Source: G965213525 sp965213525
GTDB taxonomy: Bacteria; Actinomycetota; Acidimicrobiia; Acidimicrobiales; Poriferisodalaceae
Assembly (NCBI GenBank): GCA_965213525.1
Contig: OZ243889.1
Coordinates: 2,976,001 to 3,040,000, forward strand
DNA length: 64,000 bases
Reading direction: 5' to 3'
The position numbers were made by a program, and so were the translations under genes. How positions within the stretch are numbered: position 1 is the first letter of the stretch; each line of letters begins with the position of its first letter. The notes under the pieces were generated by a model that saw only the letters and a program-made list of their open reading frames with translations, had not been told where the DNA came from and made no database searches. Shown here one piece after another: positions 45,081 to 53,583 of the stretch.

Positions 45081-46016
45081 TCACCTCAGACCCCGTACGA
45101 AGGGACGGGCCAGGGCGGCGGGGCCGCGCACCCGGTGGGCGAAGGCGAGCACGACGGCGAGGGCGACGGCGTAGGGGGCCGCATCGAGGATGAGCGGGTC
45201 GACCCGGTAGCCGTTGACCGACGTCGAGATGGTGAGCGCTTCCACGATGCCGAAGGTGAGGCAGCCGAGCAGCGTGCCCCGCAGCGTCCACCCCCCGAAG
45301 ATGACCGCAGCGATGGCGATGAAGCCCCGCCCGTTGATCATCCCGGGCTGGAACTGGCCGACCTGGGCGAGCACGAAGAAGGCCCCACCGAGACCGCAGC
45401 ACACCCCGGCGGCCAGGATCGCCTGGCGGCGTCGCCGGTTGACGTGGATGCCCGAGGCGTCGGCGGACTGTGGGTTCTCACCGACCGCTCGCACCTCGAG
45501 CCCCCAGCGGGTGCGCCAGATGGCGAACCACGCCGCCGGGACGGCCACGTACACGAGGTAGGCAGGCCACGGCCGGGCGAAGAGGGCCTCGCCGACGAGG
45601 GGGAGGTCGGCGAGCACCGGGACGGCCACGACACCCGCCCTCGCCGCGCCGAGCTCGAGCTGGGTGTCGAGGAAGGCGGTCGAGCCGAGCACCAACACGT
45701 TGAGGGTGAGGCCGACGACGAACTGGTTGGCGGTGAGGCGGTGGCTCAGCTCGGCTTGGAGGACCGCGACGCCGAGCCCGCCAGCCGCTCCGACGACCAC
45801 GCCCGTGCCGGCGTGGTCGCCGATGCCGAAGCCGAGCGCCCCGCCGAAGGCTCCGGCGAGCAGCATCCCCTCGATCGAGATGTTGAGCGTCCCGGCCCGC
45901 TCGGCCATCCACTCCCCGACGGCGGCGAAGGCGAACAGCGCAGCCAGCTGGAACGTCGAGACGTACATCGCCTCGGAGCTGAAGATGTCGCCGAGCGCCG
46001 AGACCAAGCCGCTCAC
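45081..46016 (-). CDS. ABC transporter permease, BMP/nucleoside type, second subunit
   Basis: 311 aa with 8-9 membrane segments and AERAGTLNISIEGMLLAGAFGG, the motif of branched-chain/ribose-like permeases (YufQ/NupQ type). It pairs with the permease upstream. GTG 46016 overlaps that gene's stop (GTGA). Together with the ATPase and the BMP lipoprotein it forms an importer for a nucleoside-like or other heterocyclic compound. Confidence 0.9.
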   Translation of the reverse strand: MSGLVSALGDIFSSEAMYVSTFQLAALFAFAAVGEWMAERAGTLNISIEGMLLAGAFGGALGFGIGDHAGTGVVVGAAGGLGVAVLQAELSHRLTANQFVVGLTLNVLVLGSTAFLDTQLELGAARAGVVAVPVLADLPLVGEALFARPWPAYLVYVAVPAAWFAIWRTRWGLEVRAVGENPQSADASGIHVNRRRRQAILAAGVCCGLGGAFFVLAQVGQFQPGMINGRGFIAIAAVIFGGWTLRGTLLGCLTFGIVEALTISTSVNGYRVDPLILDAAPYAVALAVVLAFAHRVRGPAALARPFVRGLR

Positions 46017-47152
46017 CAGGCACGGTCCGAGCGGGCTGCGGTCCGGGTCCGCAACGCCAGCAGGGCGGGGGGCACGAGCAGGGCGAGCACGAGCAGCGCC
46101 TGGACCACGTCGGTGATCTTGCGGTCGACCCCGGTGGCGGCCAGGAAGCCGGATCCGGTGCGCAGGGCAGCGAAGACGAAGGCCATGGGCATCGCCAACA
46201 GGGCGCTGTCGCCCGCCAGCAGCGCCACCAGGAGCCCGTCCCATCCGAAGTTCGAGGAGAAGCCGATGGTGAGGCGGTCACCGGCGGCGCCGCCGAGGAG
46301 GAGCACCGCCCCGCCGAGCCCGGCGAAGGCACCCGAGGTGGCCAGGGCGGCCGCGCCGAAGCGCCCGGCAGGAACGCCGAAGCGCTGGGCGGCACGAGGG
46401 TTGAGGCCGAGGGTGCGGATCCTGAAGCCCAGCACGGTGCGGGCCAGCACGACGGACACGACGACCGCGGCGGCCAGGGCGAGCAGCGCACCGCCGTCGA
46501 TGGAGTTGCCGGCGACGACCAGATCGGGCAACAGGGTGTCGGCGGGCACCTGCTCGCCGGTGTTGACGCGGTTGACGCGCCCGGTGTCACGATCGCCGAC
46601 CAGCCAGGTCTGCTTCAGCGCCCAGGTCGCCACGGGGAACGCCACGAACGTGAGCAGCAGCGTGGACAGCACCTCGGGCACGCCCTTCCACCACCTGAGC
46701 CCGGCGGCGAGCCCGGCCCAGAGGCCACCACCGGCCGCCCCGGCGAGCAGGGCCACGGCAAGGGCGAGGGCGCCCGGGCCCGGCATCCGCACCGCAGCGT
46801 AGGCCGCACAGCACGCGCCGATCAGCAGCTGTCCCTCCTGGCCGATGTTGACCAGCCCCGCCTTGGTCGAGACGATCGTCCCGACTGCCACCAACAGCAG
46901 GGGGGCCAGCGTCGTCAACGTGAGCCCCCACGCTCCGGGCGAGCGGACGCTGCCGTCGACCAGCGCCGACCAGACCGCCCCGGCGTCACCGCCGGTGGCC
47001 GACACCAGCAGCGCCGAGGCGGCCACGGCCACGATGGGGCAGCCGACGTAGAGGGCGACGCCGAGCGCAGGTGAGGGGGCGAGGCGGCGGGGCCGGGGCC
47101 GGATCGAGCGGGGCGCCGGTGACGACGGTGCGGTCCTGGTCGTGGCCGTCAT
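46013..47152 (-). CDS. ABC transporter permease, BMP/nucleoside type, first subunit
   Basis: 379 aa. A basic, proline-rich N terminus, then about 9 membrane segments with STKAGLVNIGQEGQLLIGA, the conserved cytoplasmic coupling motif of this permease class (YufP/NupP type). ATG 47152 overlaps the stop of the ATPase gene (ATGA). Confidence 0.9.
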   Translation of the reverse strand: MTATTRTAPSSPAPRSIRPRPRRLAPSPALGVALYVGCPIVAVAASALLVSATGGDAGAVWSALVDGSVRSPGAWGLTLTTLAPLLLVAVGTIVSTKAGLVNIGQEGQLLIGACCAAYAAVRMPGPGALALAVALLAGAAGGGLWAGLAAGLRWWKGVPEVLSTLLLTFVAFPVATWALKQTWLVGDRDTGRVNRVNTGEQVPADTLLPDLVVAGNSIDGGALLALAAAVVVSVVLARTVLGFRIRTLGLNPRAAQRFGVPAGRFGAAALATSGAFAGLGGAVLLLGGAAGDRLTIGFSSNFGWDGLLVALLAGDSALLAMPMAFVFAALRTGSGFLAATGVDRKITDVVQALLVLALLVPPALLALRTRTAARSDRAW

Positions 47153-48753
47153 GCCGCCACGCCGCCCATCAACAGGCCGAGGCGTTCGGGGTCGACCTCG
47201 GCGCGGGTCATCGTCCCGACGACGCGTCCGGCGTGCAGCACGGCGATGCGGTGGGCCAGGTGGAGGACCTCCTCGAGCTCGCTCGAGAGCAACAGGACGG
47301 CGACGCCGGCCGCAGCCACCTCGCAGATCTTGTCGTTCATGAACTCGATGGCACCGACGTCGAGCCCGCGGGTCGGCTGCGCAGCGACGAGCACGGTCGG
47401 GTCGGTCGACAGCTCGCGCGCCACCACGACGCGCTGTTGGTTGCCGCCCGACAGCGACGAGAGCGGCGCCCACGGGCCGGTGCAGGCGATGTCGTACTCG
47501 TCGATCCGCGCCTCGGCCCGGGCTCGCATCGAGCGTCGATCGAGCAGCCCCCGCCGGGTCAGGGCGCCGGGGTCGGCCAAGGCGAGGTTCTCCGCGACGC
47601 TCAGTTCCATGACGCAGCCCGAGTCGTGGCGGTCCTCGGGGATGACCGCCACCCCCGCCGCGCCCATGGCCCCGGCTCGCCCGGTGGCGATCACCTCGCC
47701 GGCGACGCGCACCGAGCCGGCGTCGGCCCGTCGCAGGCTCGACAGCACCTCGACGAGGGGCACCTGGCCGTTGCCCTCGACCCCGGCGATGCCGAGGATC
47801 TCCCCGGGTGCCACCCAGAGGTCGATGCCGTCGAGCAGACGCTGGCCGTGCTCGCCCACACATCGCAACCCGGTGATGGCCAGCGCCGGCTCGACCACGC
47901 CGTCACCGTCCCCGCCGCCGGCAGCGCCGGCGGGCGCGCGCTCGCTGCCGCGCTCAGCGAGGTCGACGAGGCCAAGTGCGGCGCCGCCCGAGCGCAGCGA
48001 CACGTCACGCCCGACCATGGCCCGGGCCAGAGCACCGGCGTCGGCCCCGGCGGTGGGCATCGAGTCGACGACCCGGCCCCGCCGCAGGATGGTCACCTCG
48101 TCGGTGGCGTGGAGGATCTCGTCGAGCTTGTGGCTGACGAGCGCCACGGCCTTGTGCTCGCGCTCGACCGCCAGGCGCAGCACGCCGAACAGCTGCTCGG
48201 ACTCCTGGGGGGTCAAGACCGAGGTGGGCTCGTCGAACACGACGATGTCGGGCTCCCCACGCAGGCACTTGATGATCTCGACCCGCTGTCGCATCCCTGC
48301 GGACAGCTCACCGACCTCGGCGTCGGGATCGACGACCAGGCCGTAGCGCTCACCGACCTCCTCGACGAGCCGGCGGGCCGCTCGTCGGTCGATCCGCCCG
48401 ACCTCGCCGAGCACGACGTTCTCCCACACGCTCAGCTGGTCGACCAGGCTGAAGTGCTGGTGCACCATGGCGATGCCGAGGGCGGCAGCAGCCAAGGGGT
48501 CGCCGATGTGGCGGTGCTCGCCGTCGATCTCGAGGTGGCCGGCGTCGGGCGTGGTGAGCCCGATCAAGATGCGCATCAGGGTCGACTTGCCGGCGCCGTT
48601 CTCACCGAGGACACCGTGCACGCGACCCCGGTGCAGGTCGAGGTGCACGTCCTCGCAGGCGATGACGTCGCCGTAGCGCTTGGTGACACCGACGATGGCG
48701 ACCGCCGGTGCCTGCCTGCCGTCGTCGGCGCCGGGGGGATGGGTGCGGCTCAG
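47149..48753 (-). CDS. ABC transporter ATPase with two nucleotide-binding domains
   Basis: 534 aa if translation starts at CTG 48753. The first domain has GENGAGKST (residues 50-58) and LSAGMRQRVEI; the second has a degenerate P-loop (GVEGNGQVPL) but an intact LSGGNQQRVVVAREL, the normal state for the RbsA/NupO sugar and nucleoside importers. No ATG, GTG or TTG exists in frame between the upstream gene and the conserved AVAIVGVTKRYG; CTG overlaps the BMP stop in the same 4-base way (CTGA) as the other operon junctions use. Confidence 0.88.
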   Translation of the reverse strand: MSRTHPPGADDGRQAPAVAIVGVTKRYGDVIACEDVHLDLHRGRVHGVLGENGAGKSTLMRILIGLTTPDAGHLEIDGEHRHIGDPLAAAALGIAMVHQHFSLVDQLSVWENVVLGEVGRIDRRAARRLVEEVGERYGLVVDPDAEVGELSAGMRQRVEIIKCLRGEPDIVVFDEPTSVLTPQESEQLFGVLRLAVEREHKAVALVSHKLDEILHATDEVTILRRGRVVDSMPTAGADAGALARAMVGRDVSLRSGGAALGLVDLAERGSERAPAGAAGGGDGDGVVEPALAITGLRCVGEHGQRLLDGIDLWVAPGEILGIAGVEGNGQVPLVEVLSSLRRADAGSVRVAGEVIATGRAGAMGAAGVAVIPEDRHDSGCVMELSVAENLALADPGALTRRGLLDRRSMRARAEARIDEYDIACTGPWAPLSSLSGGNQQRVVVARELSTDPTVLVAAQPTRGLDVGAIEFMNDKICEVAAAGVAVLLLSSELEEVLHLAHRIAVLHAGRVVGTMTRAEVDPERLGLLMGGVAA

Positions 48754-49946
48754 AAGCCGTACACCTCGGACTTGATCGCCGTGAAGTCCTCGTCGAAGGC
48801 GCCCTCGACGATCTCGGTCTCGACGATCTCGAGCGCCGCCACCTGCTCTTCGGTGCCGTCGCACAGCTCGGCGCCGACGAAGTCGTACTCGCCGACCCTG
48901 AAGGTGAACACCTCACCCTCGGTGAACTCACCGCTCTCCATCTGCTCGAGCAGCGTGTCGAGGTAGTCGCCGGCGTCGAACTGGATGGCGAGGTCGTAGT
49001 CGAGGTCGGTGCGATCACACACGTCCGATGCGCCCGCGGACATGACGATGACGTCGTTCTCGTTGGCGAGCTGCACGACGGCTTCGTGGGCTCCGCCGAG
49101 GTAGGGGTACACCGCCCCGACGCCGTCGGCCAGGGCCTGGTTGAAGGCTTCGGTGGCGGCGGCGACGTCGTTGAAGTCACCGGTCGGGACGTAGGTCCAG
49201 GTGAAGCTGTCATCGACGGCGGTGAGGCCGAGCTCGAAGGCCTGGAAGGCCTCGCGCTCGAAGTCGAGGTCACAGCACCCGATGAAGGCGGCCTGGGTGA
49301 CGCCCTGGTCTCGCATCAACAGCCCGGTGGCGTAGCCGGCCGTGTAGCTGATCTCCGAGGCGTCGTCGTTGGACTGGGCCAGGGTCTCAGAGACCGGGAA
49401 GCCCGCCCCGCAGTTGCAGTACCAGAAGACGTCGGAGAACTCCTCGGTCAACGTCACCAGCGGATCGGCGATCTCGCTGGCTCCGACGGCGATGACGTCG
49501 ACGTCTTGGCGGGCGAGGTTGCGCAGCTCGGTCTCGGCCTGCCCGGGTTCGATGTTGTCGACGACGATGGGATCGGCGAAGCCCCGCTCGGTCGAGAACG
49601 CCTCCACACCTTCCACGAGGGCCTGGTAGTAGGCGCCGTCGTCGCGCGGGCCGGGGGTGGCGATGCCAAAGACCACCTCGCCGTCACCGTTCGTGTCGAG
49701 CAGCGAGGCCCCCGGGTCGGTGCCGCCAGCGCCGTCGTCGGACCCGTCATCTGGGGGGGCGGTGTCGGTGGTCTCGGGCGCTTCGTCCTCGACGGCGTCG
49801 GTGGTCTCGGTCGCCTCGTCGTCGACGGTGTCGGTGGCCTCGGTCGTGACCGCGTCGGTGGTGTCGGTGGTGTCGTCACCGCAGGCTGCGGTGAACGCCA
49901 GCACGGCGATCACGAGACCTGCGAGGTTTCGGGCGGTGCGGTTCAT
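48750..49946 (-). CDS. BMP-family substrate-binding lipoprotein
   Basis: 398 aa, basic membrane protein (PnrA-like) family. Signal peptide with lipobox FTAAC (C22), then an Asp/Thr/Glu-rich tether to about residue 80 and the periplasmic-binding fold (VFGIATPGPRDDGAYYQALVEG, IAVGASEIADPL, GGAHEAVVQLA). It captures the substrate outside the membrane for the following ATPase and permeases. GAGGGAGG lies upstream of ATG 49946. First gene of the leftward operon, with an operator palindrome 123 bases upstream. Confidence 0.92.
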   Translation of the reverse strand: MNRTARNLAGLVIAVLAFTAACGDDTTDTTDAVTTEATDTVDDEATETTDAVEDEAPETTDTAPPDDGSDDGAGGTDPGASLLDTNGDGEVVFGIATPGPRDDGAYYQALVEGVEAFSTERGFADPIVVDNIEPGQAETELRNLARQDVDVIAVGASEIADPLVTLTEEFSDVFWYCNCGAGFPVSETLAQSNDDASEISYTAGYATGLLMRDQGVTQAAFIGCCDLDFEREAFQAFELGLTAVDDSFTWTYVPTGDFNDVAAATEAFNQALADGVGAVYPYLGGAHEAVVQLANENDVIVMSAGASDVCDRTDLDYDLAIQFDAGDYLDTLLEQMESGEFTEGEVFTFRVGEYDFVGAELCDGTEEQVAALEIVETEIVEGAFDEDFTAIKSEVYGF

Positions 49947-50068
49947 GGGGTGGGGTCCTCCCTCGGGACGGGACGCCGGGAGCTCGTCAGGGGGAGCTGC
50001 GGCGTTGTCGGTGTGGTCTAGGTGGGCGGTGTTGCGGCTCCAGGCCGCAGGTGTTTCTGGCCCGTGAA

Positions 50069-50087
50069 CGGTCTGACCATCAGACCA
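50069..50087. promoter_or_regulatory. Operator site O1 (GntR regulon)
   Basis: CGGTCTGACCATCAGACCA, 17 of 19 bases like the perfect palindrome at 58710. It lies in the 178-base gap upstream of the BMP-ABC operon. A promoter -10 could not be named with confidence here. Confidence 0.65.
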
Positions 50088-50124
50088 TGGGGTGTCGGGG
50101 CCGGGCCGGTTCGGAGCCAGACAT

Positions 50125-50802
50125 CTACGAGCTCGCGTCGCTGGAGGTGCCGAACCGGGCGGCGATGGTGCGCAGCGCCTTGCCCTTGGCCAGGTAGGAC
50201 GCACGCAACGAGGTCCCCGACCGCAGGGCCGCGAGCACCTCCCCCTCTGCCGCCTCGTAGTCCCGGGCTGCAGACAGCAGGTCGGCGGCGAGTGCCACGG
50301 GAAGGCTGACGACACCGTCTTGGTCCAACACGATGACGTCGCCCTCGTCGACGGTCGTGGTGCCGAGGGCGACGGGGCCGCCGGTCTCGATGACGTGGAC
50401 CCGTCCGTCGGGTCCTGCGGTCGCCTCGCTCGCGGACGCCACCGGCAGCCCGGTGCGGGTCACCGCGGCGTGGTCGCGGCACGGCCCGTCGACGAGCACC
50501 CCGACGGCGCCGCGGGCGACGGCCGCCACCGAGAGGATCTCACCCCAGATCGCGCCCGGCGCGTGGACCGCGCCGGCGATCACCAGGACCCGGTCGGTGA
50601 GGTCGCCGTCCAGCACGTCTCGCATGGGCGCCAGACCGGGCCCGTCACCAGCCACGCCGCAGCGCAGGGTCACCGCCACGCCCTGGCGCCGGACGGTGGG
50701 CGGCGAGCGCCACACCAGCGGCGGGGTGAGGTGCAACGGCCGCCCGGCGAGCTGGCCGACGTCGGCCAGCGCCGTGGTCGAGGGCAGGGCGACGTCGATC
50801 AT
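50125..50802 (-). CDS. RraA-like / HMG aldolase family protein
   Basis: 225 aa. The signature GAIWGEILSVAAVARGAVGVLVDGPCRD matches the RraA/4-hydroxy-4-methyl-2-oxoglutarate aldolase family, in which the Arg-Asp pair at its end binds Mg and the 2-oxoacid. In ring-degradation pathways such aldolases release pyruvate. ATG overlaps the upstream Rieske stop (ATGA). Last gene of the long operon starting at 58614. Confidence 0.85.
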   Translation of the reverse strand: MIDVALPSTTALADVGQLAGRPLHLTPPLVWRSPPTVRRQGVAVTLRCGVAGDGPGLAPMRDVLDGDLTDRVLVIAGAVHAPGAIWGEILSVAAVARGAVGVLVDGPCRDHAAVTRTGLPVASASEATAGPDGRVHVIETGGPVALGTTTVDEGDVIVLDQDGVVSLPVALAADLLSAARDYEAAEGEVLAALRSGTSLRASYLAKGKALRTIAARFGTSSDASS

Positions 50803-51989
50803 CGGGCCGGGGCCGGCCAGTGGCGACGGTACCGCTGGACCAGCCAGCGGTTCAGCTCCCAGTGGGTCGTCTCCTGCCAGGAGTACCGGCCCCGGGCGGC
50901 GAAGCGGCTGCCCATGCCCCGCTGCACCTTGGTGGTGGCGTCCTGGTCCTGTTCGACGAAGACCTGCACGCCGGCGTCAGAGCGGGCGAGCAGCTCGTCG
51001 AAGTCGGGGTGCTCGAGGGCCTCGGGGTGCACGAGGTAGCCGATCTCGACGTCGATGGTGCCGGCGGTCTTGGGACGCACGAGGAAGTAGAAGGCCTGGT
51101 CCGGAGCGAACCCGAAGCACAACGTCGGCGGCGTCAGCGCGAACACCGCCCGCATCCGATCGGTCTCGTCCAGGCCGGGGAAGATCGGCAGCAGGGCGGT
51201 GTAGGTGTCGTTGAACCCGCCGTCGAGGTGGGTGAAGCCGTTGGTGCGGAAGATGACGTTCGAGGCGTCGTCCCACGGCTCGGGGAACTCCGCCATCGAC
51301 GACGGGCAGAAGTCCTGGATGACCTGGTGCAGCCGGTTGGCGTGGTAGCCGTCGTTGAAGTTCTCGAACATGACCTTCCAGTTCCAGGGCAGGTCGGTCA
51401 ACGTCAGGGTGGGCAGGGCGGCCGTGGCGCCGAGGTCCCAGTTGGCGATGTAGGGCTCGATGCGGGCCATCGACGGCGCCAGCGGCGGCGTGTCGGGGTC
51501 CATCGAGGCGAACACGAAGCCCTGCCACTCCTCCACCTTCAGCTCGGGCAGCCCGAACTCGGACTTGGAGAACGCCTCGGTGCGCTCCATGGCCGGGGCG
51601 CCGAGCAGCCGGCCGTCGAGGCCGTAGATCCAGTGGTGGTACGGGCACTTGAACGTCGAGCAGTTGCCCTCGCCGTCGGCCACGACCATGCCCCGGTGCT
51701 GGCACACCGCCGACAGCACCCGGATGCGGCCGTCCTTGCCCCGGCTGACGATGAGGGGCTCACCGGCGATGTCGACGGTGAAGAAGTCACCGGCCGCAGG
51801 GATGCGACTCGAGCGGCCGACGCACAGCCAGTCGTGGGCGAACAGGGCCTCGCGCTCGAAGTCGAGGAACTCCTCGGAGGTGTAGATCACCGGCGGCATC
51901 GTGAGCGCGGTCTCGATCGACCCCGTCGACTCCTCGAACGACGCCAGCAGCTCGGGGGAGAGCACGCCGGTGGCGGGGATGGTGGTCAT
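50799..51989 (-). CDS. Rieske non-heme iron oxygenase, alpha subunit (1)
   Basis: 396 aa. Rieske cluster C96-x-H98 and C115-x2-H118; catalytic Fe site N210-x2-D213-x2-H216-x4-H221. It would hydroxylate or N/O-demethylate an aromatic or heterocyclic substrate. A reductase and ferredoxin are not in the window and must come from elsewhere. AGGAGG lies 4 bases before the ATG. Only 28 bases separate it from hydantoinase B. Confidence 0.93.
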   Translation of the reverse strand: MTTIPATGVLSPELLASFEESTGSIETALTMPPVIYTSEEFLDFEREALFAHDWLCVGRSSRIPAAGDFFTVDIAGEPLIVSRGKDGRIRVLSAVCQHRGMVVADGEGNCSTFKCPYHHWIYGLDGRLLGAPAMERTEAFSKSEFGLPELKVEEWQGFVFASMDPDTPPLAPSMARIEPYIANWDLGATAALPTLTLTDLPWNWKVMFENFNDGYHANRLHQVIQDFCPSSMAEFPEPWDDASNVIFRTNGFTHLDGGFNDTYTALLPIFPGLDETDRMRAVFALTPPTLCFGFAPDQAFYFLVRPKTAGTIDVEIGYLVHPEALEHPDFDELLARSDAGVQVFVEQDQDATTKVQRGMGSRFAARGRYSWQETTHWELNRWLVQRYRRHWPAPAR

Positions 51990-52017
51990 TGGTCCTCCTG
52001 GGAGGCGTGGGCGGTGG

Positions 52018-53583
52018 TCATGCCGCAGCCGGGGCAGTGCCGTAGCCCCCGCCGCCGGGCAGCTCGAGGCGCACCACGTCGCCGGGGGCGAGCTCGATGC
52101 GAGCCTGGGTGCGCACCGGTTCGCCGTTGACGCAGAACCGGCCGGGGGCTCCGGCCGCGCCGCCCAGCAGACCGGCGGGCCCCTCGACCAGGCGGGAGGT
52201 CACGGCGTTCAACATCCAGGGCCGAGAGGTGTCGACGGTGAACTCGATGACCTGGCCGAGCCCGCCGCGCTGCGCGCCGTCGCCACCGGACCCGGGGCGC
52301 AGCTCCTTGCACAAGAAGCGGATCGGGGCCGACGCCTCGACCACCTCGAGGGGCACCGCGGAGACCCCGGTCGGGTACGACACCGCCGAGAGGCCCTCCT
52401 TGGCCGACCGTGCCCCGACACCCCCGGCGTAGGTGAACATGGCGGTGATGAAGGGGCGGCCGTCGTCGTGGGTGCCCGAGACCTGCATGGTCCACACCGC
52501 GCCGGCGCCCTCGGCCATCGTCTGGTCGGGGACGATCTCGGCCATCGCCCGCAGCAGCGGCATGGGCAAGAACATGCCGACCACGTGACGGGCCGTGCAC
52601 GGCGACGGTGAGCGGGCGTCGACGATCGACCCCGGCTCGGTGACGATGCGGATCGGGGCGAGGCTGCCGTGGTTGTTCGGCACCTCGGGGTTCAACAGGC
52701 TGCGCACCGTGAACGTCGTGTAGGCGTGGGTGTAGTTGCGCACGACGTTGATGCCGTGGGGGCTGGCGCCCGACGAGCCCGTGTAGTCGACGACGAGCTC
52801 GCCGGCGTCAGGGTCCACGGTCACCGCCACGTGGATGTCGATCCTGGACCCGTCGGCCAGGTCGAGCACCGAGTGGGCCCGGTGGGTGCCGGCGGGCAGC
52901 GCGGTGATCGCAGCACGGGTCGCCGCCTCGCTGCGGTCGATGATGTCCTCACCGAGGCCCGACAGGTCGTCGAGCCCGTGGGTGTCGAGCAGGCGGGCCA
53001 GGCGACGGGCGCCGACCTCCCCCGAGGCCATCTGGGCGTGGAGGTCGCCGGCCATGTGCTCGGGCTGGCGGACGTTGGCCAGCACCATCCGCCAGACGTC
53101 GTCGTTGCGCTCGCCGGCGCGCATGAGCTTGACCGGCGGGATCCACAAGCCCTCCTCGAACACGTCACGGGCCCCGGCACCGATGCCGTACCCGCCGACG
53201 TCGGTGTGGTGGATGGTCGACCCGAACAGCGCGATGGGCCGCCCGGCGCGGAACACCGGCACCAGCACGGTGACGTCGAGCAGCTGGCCCGCCGTGCGGT
53301 AGGGGTCGTTGGTGACGAGCACGTCACCCGGCTCGAGCTCGGCGAGCGGGAGGTCCTCGAGCACGGCCGGGCAAGCCATGGCCAGGCTGTTGATGTGACC
53401 CGGGGTGCCGGTGACGGCCTGGGCGACCATGCGGCCCCGATCGTCGAACAGGGCGTTGGCCAGATCGCCCGCCTCACGGACGATCGGGCTGAAGGCCGCC
53501 CGCTGCAGGGCACGGGCCTGCTCGTTGACCGTGGCGATCAGCGACCCCCACAGCACCTCGAGCTCGATGGCATCGATCGTCAC
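52018..53583 (-). CDS. hyuB: Hydantoinase B / oxoprolinase subunit
   Basis: 521 aa of the HyuB family: VNEQARALQRAAFSPIVREAGDLANALFD, PGDVLVTNDPYR, HTDVGG, GGLGQVIEF and the closing LELPGGGGYG are typical. With HyuA it performs ATP-dependent opening of a cyclic amide (hydantoin, N-methylhydantoin, 5-oxoproline or a related ring) or acts as an acetone-carboxylase-like pair. GTG 53583 overlaps the hyuA stop (GTGA). Confidence 0.92.
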   Translation of the reverse strand: MTIDAIELEVLWGSLIATVNEQARALQRAAFSPIVREAGDLANALFDDRGRMVAQAVTGTPGHINSLAMACPAVLEDLPLAELEPGDVLVTNDPYRTAGQLLDVTVLVPVFRAGRPIALFGSTIHHTDVGGYGIGAGARDVFEEGLWIPPVKLMRAGERNDDVWRMVLANVRQPEHMAGDLHAQMASGEVGARRLARLLDTHGLDDLSGLGEDIIDRSEAATRAAITALPAGTHRAHSVLDLADGSRIDIHVAVTVDPDAGELVVDYTGSSGASPHGINVVRNYTHAYTTFTVRSLLNPEVPNNHGSLAPIRIVTEPGSIVDARSPSPCTARHVVGMFLPMPLLRAMAEIVPDQTMAEGAGAVWTMQVSGTHDDGRPFITAMFTYAGGVGARSAKEGLSAVSYPTGVSAVPLEVVEASAPIRFLCKELRPGSGGDGAQRGGLGQVIEFTVDTSRPWMLNAVTSRLVEGPAGLLGGAAGAPGRFCVNGEPVRTQARIELAPGDVVRLELPGGGGYGTAPAAA

